From positions 2,382,407 to 2,446,406 of the forward strand of contig NZ_CP026001.1 in the NCBI RefSeq assembly GCF_003086775.1: DNA of 64,000 bases, in the 5' to 3' direction. Positions within the stretch are counted from its first letter, which is position 1. Every line of letters begins with the position of its first letter. The translations under genes and the position numbers were made by a program. Positions 27,810-35,380 of this stretch are shown one piece after another. The notes below the pieces were generated by a model. It had not been told where the DNA came from. It worked only from the letters and a program-made list of their open reading frames with translations, and searched no databases. The DNA is from Stenotrophomonas sp. ZAC14D1_NAIMI4_1 (lineage in GTDB: Bacteria; Pseudomonadota; Gammaproteobacteria; Xanthomonadales; Xanthomonadaceae).

Positions 27810-28843
27810 CACGGCGCCGCCAGTCCCTTCTGGAAGAACGCCGCCAGCCGGCTGAAGGGAATCAGCTGGGTGCGATCGTAGAGATCCACATGCCCCGCCC
27901 CTTTCACCCAGTACAGTTCCTTCGGCTGGCCGGCGCGGCGATAGGCATCTTCACTGAACGCGCGCGAATGGGCGTGGTCGCCACTGATGAACAGCATCGG
28001 GCGCGGCGCGATGGTCTCGATGTCGTTGAACGGATGGAAGTTGAGGAACTTCACCAGGCTGCTGAACAGCGGCATGGTGGTCTGGTCCGCCTGCTGCCCG
28101 GATGGGGTGTAGGCGCCGCGCGGGGTACGGTAGAAATCGAAGAACTCGCGCTGCACTTCGGGCGTGTCCGCGCTGAGTTCGGTGACCGTGCCCGGCACAT
28201 AGCGTGGTGCGGCACCATTGAATTCCGCCTGGCGCTGCTCGATGGCGGACTGGATCATCGCCTGGCGTTGGGCCAGGCTCTGCGAGGCATTGAGGCCGTT
28301 GCGCATGGCTGCCCCCATGTCGTACATGCTGACGGTGGCGATGGCCTTGATGCGCGGGTCGATCTTCGCCGCGCTGATCACGAAGCTGCCGCTGCCGCAG
28401 ATGCCGAGCGCGCCGATGCGGCTGCCATCGACGATCGACTGGGTCGCCAGGAAATCCACGGCGGCACTGATGTCGTCGGCGTAGATCTCCGGTGCGACCA
28501 TGTGGCCAGGCGTCCCTTCACTCTCGCCCCAGAAGGAAAGATCGATGGCCAGGGTGACGAAACCCTGCTCGGCCAGTTTCTGCGCATGGAGATTGGAACT
28601 CTGCTCCTTCACCGCCCCCATCGGGTGCCCGACCACGATGGCCGGGTACTTCGTGCCGGGTGTGCGGTCCTTGGGCAGGAACAGGTTGCCGGCCACCTTC
28701 ATCTGGTACTGGTTGTGGAACGTCACCTTCTGCGAGGTGACGCGCTCGCTGCGGTAGAAATTGTCGGCTCCGCGGGACAGGTCCTGCGCGGACGCCGTCA
28801 TCGAACCGGCCAGCAGGCCGGCAAGGAGGAGGAAGTGCTTCAT
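27809..28843 (-). CDS. Exported alpha/beta hydrolase (dienelactone hydrolase-like)
   Basis: The 344-residue protein starts with a signal peptide (MKHFLLLAGLLAGSMTASAQ) and folds as an alpha/beta hydrolase: VVGHPMGAVKEQ, nucleophile Ser in ICGSGSF, Asp in FISGDHAHS and His in GAGHVDLYD. It resembles periplasmic relatives of dienelactone hydrolase/acetyl-xylan esterase, some annotated as YcjY-like. GAGG lies seven bases before the ATG. It follows the alcohol dehydrogenase gene by 14 bases and is coupled to the MFS gene. Substrate unknown. Confidence 0.9.
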   Translation of the reverse strand: MKHFLLLAGLLAGSMTASAQDLSRGADNFYRSERVTSQKVTFHNQYQMKVAGNLFLPKDRTPGTKYPAIVVGHPMGAVKEQSSNLHAQKLAEQGFVTLAIDLSFWGESEGTPGHMVAPEIYADDISAAVDFLATQSIVDGSRIGALGICGSGSFVISAAKIDPRIKAIATVSMYDMGAAMRNGLNASQSLAQRQAMIQSAIEQRQAEFNGAAPRYVPGTVTELSADTPEVQREFFDFYRTPRGAYTPSGQQADQTTMPLFSSLVKFLNFHPFNDIETIAPRPMLFISGDHAHSRAFSEDAYRRAGQPKELYWVKGAGHVDLYDRTQLIPFSRLAAFFQKGLAAP

Positions 28844-28857
28844 GGTGAGGCCTCCCT

Positions 28858-29913
28858 TCAGGCCGAAAGCGTGGCGGTGTCCATCACGAAGCGATACTTC
28901 ACATCGCCCTTGAGCATGCGTTCGTAGGCGTCGTTGATTTCATCGGCGCGGATCAGCTCGATGTCGGCCACCACGCTGTGCGCGGCGCAGAAGTCGAGCA
29001 TTTCCTGTGTTTCGGCGATGCCGCCGATCATCGACCCGGCCAGCGTGCGGCGCTTCATGATGAGGTTGAACACCGCCGGCGACGGATGCGGCGTTGCCGG
29101 TGCACCGACCAGCACCATGCCGCCATCGCGCTTGAGCAGGACCAGGTAGGCGTCGAGATCGTGCGGGGCCGCCACGGTGTTGATGATCAGATCGAACGAT
29201 TTCGCATGCGCGGCCATTTCGTCCGCCGAACGGGACACGACCACTTCATTGGCACCCAGCGCCAGAGCCGCTTCGCGCTTGCTTTCCGAGGTGGTGAATG
29301 CCACCACGTGTGCGCCCAGCGCATGGGCCAGCTTCACGCCCATGTGGCCCAGGCCGCCGATGCCGACGATGCCGACCTTGCTGCCCGGGCCGGCGTTCCA
29401 GTGCTTCAGCGGCGACCAGGTGGTGATGCCGGCGCACAGCAGGGGCGCGACGGCGGCCAGCTGGTCTTCCGGGTGGCGGACGTGCAGCACGTAGCGCTGG
29501 TGCACGACGATCTGTTCGGCGTAGCCGCCGAGGGTATGGCCCGGCGCATCGCTGGTGGGGCCATTGTAGGTACCCACCATGCCGTCGCAGTAGTTTTCCA
29601 GGCCATCGCCGCAGTCCTGGCAGTAACGGCAGCTGTCGACGATGCAGCCGACACCCACCAGGTCGCCGGCGTTGAAGCCCTGCACCTGGGCGCCCACGGC
29701 GACTACGCGGCCGACGATCTCGTGCCCGGGCACGCAGGGAAACAGGGTGCCGGCCCATTCCGCGCGGGCCTGGTGCAGGTCTGAATGGCAGATGCCGCAG
29801 AAGGCAATGGCGATCTGCACGTCGTCCGCGCCGGGCGCGCGGCGGGTGATGTCGATGGCTTCAAGGGGGCGGTCGCCGGCATGGGCGCCGTAGGCTTTGA
29901 CGGTCAGGGACAT
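28858..29913 (-). CDS. Zinc-dependent NAD(P)H alcohol dehydrogenase (YahK/cinnamyl alcohol dehydrogenase-like)
   Basis: A 351-residue medium-chain dehydrogenase that probably reduces a broad range of aldehydes with NADPH. Catalytic zinc site: CGICHSD and PGHEIVG; structural zinc site: the four cysteines of CRYCQDCGDGLENYC; cofactor motif GIGGLGHMG. The layout matches YahK and cinnamyl alcohol dehydrogenases. It is the first gene of the operon, opposite the LysR gene, with two inverted repeats in the 126-base gap between them. Confidence 0.95.
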   Translation of the reverse strand: MSLTVKAYGAHAGDRPLEAIDITRRAPGADDVQIAIAFCGICHSDLHQARAEWAGTLFPCVPGHEIVGRVVAVGAQVQGFNAGDLVGVGCIVDSCRYCQDCGDGLENYCDGMVGTYNGPTSDAPGHTLGGYAEQIVVHQRYVLHVRHPEDQLAAVAPLLCAGITTWSPLKHWNAGPGSKVGIVGIGGLGHMGVKLAHALGAHVVAFTTSESKREAALALGANEVVVSRSADEMAAHAKSFDLIINTVAAPHDLDAYLVLLKRDGGMVLVGAPATPHPSPAVFNLIMKRRTLAGSMIGGIAETQEMLDFCAAHSVVADIELIRADEINDAYERMLKGDVKYRFVMDTATLSA

Positions 29914-29962
29914 GGCCGATGCATCCTGGGGTGGGAGGTGGCGGCCATTGTGCCGAGCCCCT

Positions 29963-29981
29963 ATTGGCTTGATTAGCCAAT
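29963..29981. promoter_or_regulatory. Inverted repeat ATTGGCT-N5-AGCCAAT, likely LysR site
   Basis: ATTGGCT (29963-29969) and AGCCAAT (29975-29981) form a perfect dyad around TGATT, with the T-N11-A form typical of LysR boxes. It lies in the AT-richer gap between the divergent dehydrogenase and LysR genes. Confidence 0.65.
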
Positions 29982-29998
29982 TGAACCTTTTAGGGTCT

Positions 29999-30013
29999 AT
30001 TAGCCCTGCTAAT
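29999..30013. promoter_or_regulatory. Second inverted repeat ATTAGC-CCT-GCTAAT
   Basis: ATTAGC (29999-30004) and GCTAAT (30008-30013) are a perfect dyad 17 bases from the first one and share its ATTAGCC half. Two related sites are what is expected for a LysR recognition and activation pair. Confidence 0.6.
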
Positions 30014-30039
30014 CAATCTGCCGTGCCACACTTCGCCCC

Positions 30040-30936
30040 ATGGCCAGACGCAACCTCAACGATCTCCTTGCCTTCGTCACGGTCGCCCGGGAAGGCAGCT
30101 TCACCCGCGCGGGCGCCGTGCTGGGCGTCTCCCAGTCGGCGCTGAGCCAGGCCATCAAGGCGCTGGAAGAGCGGCTGCAGATCCGTCTGCTGACCCGCAC
30201 CACGCGCAGCGTCTCGGCCACGCCGGCTGGCGAGCGCCTGCTGGAGGCGATCGGAAATCGCTTTGATGAAATCGAGGCCGAACTCGATGCATTGACCGAA
30301 CTGCGCGAGAAGCCTGCGGGTACGGTGCGCCTGACCTGCGGCGATCACGTACTGCGAACCGTGCTGCTGCCGCGGTTGTTGCCTGTGATGCAGCGCTACC
30401 CCGACGTGAACATCGAGTTTGACGTGAACTATGGCCTGCGCGACATCGTCGCCGACCGCTTTGATGCCGGGGTTCGCCTGGGCGAGAGCATCGACGGCGA
30501 CATGGTCGCGCTGCCGATTGGACCCCGGCTGCGGATGGCCGCCGTGGCAACACCGGACTACTTCAGCCGGCACCCGGCACCGAAGGTGCCGGCCGATCTG
30601 ACCACGCACAACTGCATCAACATGCGCTTTCCCACCACCGGCGGCCTGTACGTCTGGGAATTCGAGCGACGCGGCCGGCAGGTGAATGTGCGGGTGGATG
30701 GACAGGCGACCTTCAACAGTTCGCCGCACATCGTGCTGGCAGCACTGCAAGGCCTCGGCATCGCCTTCCTGCCCGAAGAGGAGTTCGCGCCGCATCTGCA
30801 GGAAGGGCGGCTGGTCCGCACGTTGCAGGACTGGTGCCCGCCCTTCTCCGGCTACCACCTGTACTACCCGAGCAGGAAACAGCACTCCCCTGCCTTCGCG
30901 CTGGTCATCGAGGCGCTGCGCATCCAGGCCGGATGA
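30040..30936 (+). CDS. LysR-family transcriptional regulator
   Basis: A 298-residue LysR protein of the large group with GSFTRAGAVLGVSQSALSQAIKALE as HTH. The substrate-binding domain has RLTCGDHVL and ADRFDAGVRLGE, usual for regulators of aldehyde or oxidative genes. It should control the divergent alcohol-dehydrogenase operon through the two dyads at 29963-30013. Start ATG 30040. Its end faces a minus-strand hydrolase gene across a hairpin. Confidence 0.95.
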   Translation: MARRNLNDLLAFVTVAREGSFTRAGAVLGVSQSALSQAIKALEERLQIRLLTRTTRSVSATPAGERLLEAIGNRFDEIEAELDALTELREKPAGTVRLTCGDHVLRTVLLPRLLPVMQRYPDVNIEFDVNYGLRDIVADRFDAGVRLGESIDGDMVALPIGPRLRMAAVATPDYFSRHPAPKVPADLTTHNCINMRFPTTGGLYVWEFERRGRQVNVRVDGQATFNSSPHIVLAALQGLGIAFLPEEEFAPHLQEGRLVRTLQDWCPPFSGYHLYYPSRKQHSPAFALVIEALRIQAG

Positions 30937-30947
30937 CATCCGGAACA

Positions 30948-30971
30948 GGGCCCCGGCACATGCCAGGGCCC
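30948..30971. terminator. Terminator-like hairpin between convergent genes
   Basis: GGGCCC (30948-30953) plus GGCA pair with TGCC plus GGGCCC (to 30971), with a single C/A mismatch and a two-base loop. It lies between the LysR gene and the convergent hydrolase at 30978; the plus strand has CTTTTCC a few bases later. Confidence 0.55.
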
Positions 30972-30977
30972 CGTCAC

Positions 30978-31931
30978 TCACTTTTCCTGCAGGAAGGTCA
31001 GCAGGTCCTGGTTGACCTTGTCCTTGTGGGTGTCGGTCAGGCCGTGCGGTGCGCCCGGGTACACGATCAGCTTTGCGCCCTTGATGAGCTTGGCCGACAT
31101 GCGGCCGGCCACGTCGATCGGCACGATCTGGTCGTCATCACCGTGGATGACCAGGGTCGGCACGTCGAACTTCTTCAGGTCGGCGCGGAAGTCGGTGGCC
31201 GAGAACGCGGCGATCGAATCGTAGGTGTTCTTGTGCCCACCCTGCATGCCCTGCGCCCACCAGGCGTCGATCAGGCCCTGCGAGACCTTTGCGCCCGGGC
31301 GGTTGAAGCCGTAGAACGGGCCGGACGGAATGTCCTTGTACAGCTGCGCGCGGTTTTCCATCTGCGCCTTGCGGATGCCATCGAACACTTCGATCGGCAG
31401 GCCGTTCGGGTTGTCGGCGGTCTTCAGCATGAACGGCGGCACCGAGCTGATCAGCACGGCCTTCTTGACCCGGCTGGTGCCATGGCGGCCGATGTAGCGC
31501 GCCACTTCACCGCCACCGGTGGAGAAGCCGACCAGGGTCACGTCGTGCAGGTCCAGGGTGTTGATGACCGTGGCCAGGTCATCGGCGTAGTGGTCCATGT
31601 CGTTGCCATCCCAGGGCTGGCTGGAACGGCCATGGCCACGACGGTCGTGCGCGATCACCCGGTAGCCGTGGTTGGCCAGGAAGATCATCTGCGATTCCCA
31701 GCTGTCCGAGTTCAGCGGCCAGCCGTGGCTGAAGGTGACGACCGGGCCGTCCTTCGGGCCCCAGTCCTTGTAGTACAGCTGCACGCCATCGGCGGTGGTG
31801 ATGTAGCTGGCGGTGCGCGCGATGCTGGTGACGGCAGCCGGCTTGGCCGGTTCGGCGGCCTGTGCGGACAGGCCAGCCTGGACAGACAGGGCCAGCGCGG
31901 CGGCGGCCAGGGTACGGGTGAAGGTGTTCAT
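30978..31931 (-). CDS. Exported alpha/beta hydrolase (non-haem chloroperoxidase/arylesterase-like)
   Basis: A 317-residue protein with a signal peptide ([20 protein letters not shown], cleavage near AQAAEP). The hydrolase has [13 protein letters not shown] around the oxyanion hole, nucleophile Ser in GFSTGGGE, Asp in [10 protein letters not shown] and His in [10 protein letters not shown]. It matches the family of bacterial non-haem haloperoxidases/arylesterases, here exported. Esterase activity is more likely than haloperoxidation. It lies 112 bases downstream of the next gene on the minus strand and may have its own promoter. Confidence 0.9.
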   Translation of the reverse strand: MNTFTRTLAAAALALSVQAGLSAQAAEPAKPAAVTSIARTASYITTADGVQLYYKDWGPKDGPVVTFSHGWPLNSDSWESQMIFLANHGYRVIAHDRRGHGRSSQPWDGNDMDHYADDLATVINTLDLHDVTLVGFSTGGGEVARYIGRHGTSRVKKAVLISSVPPFMLKTADNPNGLPIEVFDGIRKAQMENRAQLYKDIPSGPFYGFNRPGAKVSQGLIDAWWAQGMQGGHKNTYDSIAAFSATDFRADLKKFDVPTLVIHGDDDQIVPIDVAGRMSAKLIKGAKLIVYPGAPHGLTDTHKDKVNQDLLTFLQEK

Positions 31932-32043
31932 GGATGAACTCGCTTGGGTGGGTGGTGTGGGACGTACTGTGCGCCCGATTGCAGGCGCATCGGTGATGTA
32001 TGGTCTGTAATACTTGATAGATCGTCTTGCACCGTTGTGCGGA

Positions 32044-32373
32044 TCACGGCCGCGCGCAGGCGATGGCGTCGCAGCCGCCGGCAGCGATGCGGCCCTTCTC
32101 CAGCACCAGGATCCGGTTGGCGGCCCACAGTGCGCAGGACATGGCGATGCAGTCACAGCGCGCAGGTTGTTTCTGCTTTTCCCAGAGCAGCTCGAAGTAG
32201 CCCTCGCCGACCCGGCCGCGGATGGTGCCCGCCGCCTCGTGGTGTACCGATCCACTGCAGGTCAGCCCCCGGTGCAGGCCCCAGCGATGCAGCTCGGGCA
32301 GTGACTTCGAGCGCAGCGCCTCGTCGACCAGGCCCATGAGGCCTGCGGATGTCTGTGTTGCCAGGTACTGCAT
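32044..32373 (-). CDS. Hypothetical cysteine-containing protein
   Basis: A 109-residue protein of no recognised family. It begins [21 protein letters not shown], has [19 protein letters not shown] in the middle, and six cysteines in the second half ([11 protein letters not shown] among them). The ATG at 32373 gives a compact product; upstream in-frame starts would add a low-complexity segment. It follows the MFS-monooxygenase gene by 86 bases on the same strand. Real but unassigned is my best guess. Confidence 0.5.
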   Translation of the reverse strand: MQYLATQTSAGLMGLVDEALRSKSLPELHRWGLHRGLTCSGSVHHEAAGTIRGRVGEGYFELLWEKQKQPARCDCIAMSCALWAANRILVLEKGRIAAGGCDAIACARP

Positions 32374-32459
32374 CGGGGGTTTCCGGAAAGGCCTGATGTG
32401 CGCAGGGCGCCTTGTAGGGCGCCCTGCGGTGTAGCCACGTGCGGCAGACAACGGCGTTG

Positions 32460-34103
32460 TCAGATGTCCTGGTGGTGGTGTGCAGGCGGAGCCACCGGCG
32501 CATCGCCGCCGCCCACGAAGTGGCGGACAACCGGGGCGCGCTCACCCCTGTGCAGCGCCCGCAGCGCTTCCTGGATCTGCTTGTCGTCGGCGGTGATGCG
32601 TTCGTGCTGGCGCAGGTGTTCCAGCCAGGACGCGGCGACGAAGTACTCCAGGTGGATGCCCGGGCTGGCCACATCCTCGACAACACCCCAGACCACGGCA
32701 CCGTCGCGGCGGCGGATGATGCCGAGCTGATGCATGTGCTTGTGGAAGGCCGCGCGATCCGCTTCGTCGATGCGGTATTCGAGCGTGACCAGCACCGGGC
32801 CGCGATCATGCGAGACGGCCACCGACAGCTCCGGTGCGGGCCAGTGCCCTGCAGGACGCAGGTTCAGTTCTTCGGTACCGGCAATACGCACGCGCCAGAC
32901 CAGCAGGCCACCGACCGCCGCGCCGATGGCGGCCACCATCAGGGCCAGCTCCGGCGAGGTCTGCTGCGCCAGCGCGCCCCAGCTCAGGCCACCGGCGGCC
33001 ACGCCGGCCGAGAAGATCATGATGTACAGCGCCAGGGCACGCGCACGCACCCACGCCGGCACCGCGGTCTGCGCTGCGATCTGCAGCGAGGACAGCACGG
33101 TGATCCATGCAAAACCATTGATCATCATCACCGGCGGCAGCAGGTACCAGCTGCGCAGCAGTGCCAGGCCCACCAGGCTGGCGGCCAGCGAGAGCGTGGC
33201 CAGCAGCACCAGCAGGTCGCGGTCGAGCTTCGCGCGCAGCTTGGGCAGCAGCAGTGCGCCACCGACGGCACCGATGCCGATGCAGCCCAGCAACATGCCG
33301 TACTGCCCTGCCCCGCCGTGCATCTGGCCGCGGACGACGACCGGCAGCAGCGCGTTGGCGGCGGCAGCAAAGAAGAAGAAGCCGACCGACTTGATCAGCA
33401 CCGCCTGCAGCTTGCCCGCCTTCGTGGCGTAGCGGATACCGGCCTTGAGGCCGGCGCCGAAACCTTCCGGCGGCAGGCTCGAAGCGGCTGCATCGCGCTT
33501 CCACGCCCACACCACCACCAGCATGGCGGCAAAGGTGATGGCGTTGAAGGCAAACGCGTACATCGCACCGAGCTGGGACACGATGACGCCACCGATGGCT
33601 GGACCAATCGAGCGCGCGATATTGATGCCGATCGAGTTGAGTGCAACCGCCGAAGCCAGCATCGGCTGCGGCACCAGTTCGGAGACGATCGCGGCCTGCG
33701 CGGGCATCGCCATGGCCGCGCCACAGCCCATGCAGAACGTCAGCAGCACCAGCAGTTCCGGGGTGAGCATCTGCAGGTGGGTCAGCACGGCCATCACCAG
33801 TGCCACCAGCAGCATCCAGCCCTGGGTGAACACCAGGTACCTGCGGCGGTCGACGATGTCGGCCAGCGTGCCGGCGGCCAGTGCCAGCAGCACGATCGGC
33901 ACCGTGGTGGCCGACTGCACCAGGGCCACCATCAACGGCGAGCCGGTGCGCTCGGCCATGACCCAGGCCGCGGCCACGTCATTGACCCAGGTGCCGATGT
34001 TGCTGGCCAGGATGGCCAGCCACAGCGACCGGAACATGCCGATCTTCAACGGGGACCAGGCACCGGCCTGCGAAGTGTTCTGTGATGCGGCTGCATTCAC
34101 CAT
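32460..34103 (-). CDS. MFS transporter fused to a C-terminal antibiotic-biosynthesis-monooxygenase-like domain
   Basis: The 547-residue protein has an N-terminal MFS part of the EntS/MFS_3 type (FRSLWLAILASNIGTWVNDVA at the start; about 12 helices to residue ~400) and a soluble C-terminal domain of ~100 residues (VLVTLEYRIDEADRAAFHKHM, YFVAASWLEHLRQHER) of the ABM dimeric ferredoxin-like type. It ends in a His-rich tail (PPAHHHQDI). GGAG lies seven bases before the ATG at 34103, inside the end of the porin gene. It closes the operon run from the AraC gene, and probably exports something handled by its neighbours. Confidence 0.9.
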   Translation of the reverse strand: MVNAAASQNTSQAGAWSPLKIGMFRSLWLAILASNIGTWVNDVAAAWVMAERTGSPLMVALVQSATTVPIVLLALAAGTLADIVDRRRYLVFTQGWMLLVALVMAVLTHLQMLTPELLVLLTFCMGCGAAMAMPAQAAIVSELVPQPMLASAVALNSIGINIARSIGPAIGGVIVSQLGAMYAFAFNAITFAAMLVVVWAWKRDAAASSLPPEGFGAGLKAGIRYATKAGKLQAVLIKSVGFFFFAAAANALLPVVVRGQMHGGAGQYGMLLGCIGIGAVGGALLLPKLRAKLDRDLLVLLATLSLAASLVGLALLRSWYLLPPVMMINGFAWITVLSSLQIAAQTAVPAWVRARALALYIMIFSAGVAAGGLSWGALAQQTSPELALMVAAIGAAVGGLLVWRVRIAGTEELNLRPAGHWPAPELSVAVSHDRGPVLVTLEYRIDEADRAAFHKHMHQLGIIRRRDGAVVWGVVEDVASPGIHLEYFVAASWLEHLRQHERITADDKQIQEALRALHRGERAPVVRHFVGGGDAPVAPPAHHHQDI

Positions 34104-35380
34104 TGCCATGCTCCAACGATCGAGGCGAACAGCGTGTCCTGGCCGCCGGCCTGCTTCAGTGCAGGGCCCGCATCCATCCAGGCCAGCTGCAGCTGCCATT
34201 GCCAGTGTTCGCTGGCCTGCCAGCGTGTTTCGGATTTGTATTGATTGCCGATGCGGCGGGGGCCGCCTGCCGTACCTGGCAGGGCCACCAGCGGCGCCGG
34301 CGTGGTGTAGACCGCATCGGCGCGGCGGTGCTTCCAGGCCAGCTGCACGCCCAGTTCGGTGGTCACCTTTTCATGCAGGCGCAGGGCCAGCGTGGGTTGG
34401 ATGTCCATCAGGTTGGCCGGCGCCAGCAGGCTGGCTTCACTGAAGTAGGCCGACTTCGGGTACAACGCATTGAACGTGCCCAGGCGACCATCGTGCAGGT
34501 TGCCATCGCCACTGGCGATGTCCGCCTTGACGCCCAGCCGCGGCTGCAAGGGCACGTTCTGCCACTGCCAGCCGGTGTCCGTGGCCACCGTCCAGGCACG
34601 GATGTCCAGGTCGGCCGCTGCGGTGCGCAGTTCGCCGCCCTGGGCGACCAGCTCGGTGTTCCAGTCCAGGCCGCCCGCGCGGCCGAACCAGCGCGCACCC
34701 AGGGTCTGGCGGCGCTCGATGCCGCTGCCGGCGGCAAAGCGGCCCGCCTCCCTGCGGTAGTCGAGCAGGTACAGGTCCCACTGGCCGGGCCCGTGGCCGC
34801 GTGCGGTGGTGGCATAGGCACCCCACAGGTGCGCGCCCTGTTCGCCACGGTCATCAAACGCGCCCGGGCGGTTCTCGACCGCGCGCAGTGCCATCAGGTC
34901 CAGCGTGCCGAGGCGACCGTTCCAGCCGACGCGTGCACCGTCGAACGCCAGGCGGATGTTCGGCCCGTCACGCACGGACAGCAGCCGCGAGCTGCCGTAG
35001 CCGGCTTCCTGCCGCCCCAGCTGCACGTGCATGCCGTTGTTTTCCCAGCGCCAGTACGCCTGCTGGATGTCGAGCGCGCCACGATCGGTCTTGCCCGGGC
35101 CGCCGGCCTTGCCTTCCTCGGCATGGGCACCCAGCTGCAGCATGGCCTGCCAGTTGTCCTGGCGGTACCGCGCCGATGCAAGGGCGCGCAGCAGTCCGTA
35201 GCCGTCCTCGCTTTCGCCGATGCCGAACCGGGTCGGGTCGTAGTACATGCCGCGCAGGCGCAGCGAGGCATCCAGCTGCAGCTGGCCATCGCCTACGTCG
35301 GTACAGGCGCCACCGCCGCAGGCCAGGGCCAGCGACGGCGTGGCCAGCAGGGCCAGGGTCAGAACGCGAAGCATGAGCAT
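34097..35380 (-). CDS. Alginate-export-like outer-membrane porin
   Basis: A 427-residue barrel protein with a signal peptide (MLRVLTLALLATPSLALA). Its pattern (RLRGMYYDPTRFG, LDIQQAYWRWE with RQE just after, LDLMALRAVENRPG, and the terminal aromatic WQW) fits the AlgE-type alginate-export domain family, used for uptake or export of small acids in many genera. It overlaps the amidohydrolase end by 22 bases and the MFS start by 7. It is likely the outer-membrane route for the operon's substrate. The substrate is not alginate by necessity. Confidence 0.88.
   Translation of the reverse strand: MLMLRVLTLALLATPSLALACGGGACTDVGDGQLQLDASLRLRGMYYDPTRFGIGESEDGYGLLRALASARYRQDNWQAMLQLGAHAEEGKAGGPGKTDRGALDIQQAYWRWENNGMHVQLGRQEAGYGSSRLLSVRDGPNIRLAFDGARVGWNGRLGTLDLMALRAVENRPGAFDDRGEQGAHLWGAYATTARGHGPGQWDLYLLDYRREAGRFAAGSGIERRQTLGARWFGRAGGLDWNTELVAQGGELRTAAADLDIRAWTVATDTGWQWQNVPLQPRLGVKADIASGDGNLHDGRLGTFNALYPKSAYFSEASLLAPANLMDIQPTLALRLHEKVTTELGVQLAWKHRRADAVYTTPAPLVALPGTAGGPRRIGNQYKSETRWQASEHWQWQLQLAWMDAGPALKQAGGQDTLFASIVGAWQW

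Noticed and set aside
31932..32043. Possible promoter TATTAC/TATCAA elements before the hydrolase
   Set aside because: AT-rich bits are present but no convincing -35/-10 spacing could be fixed by eye.
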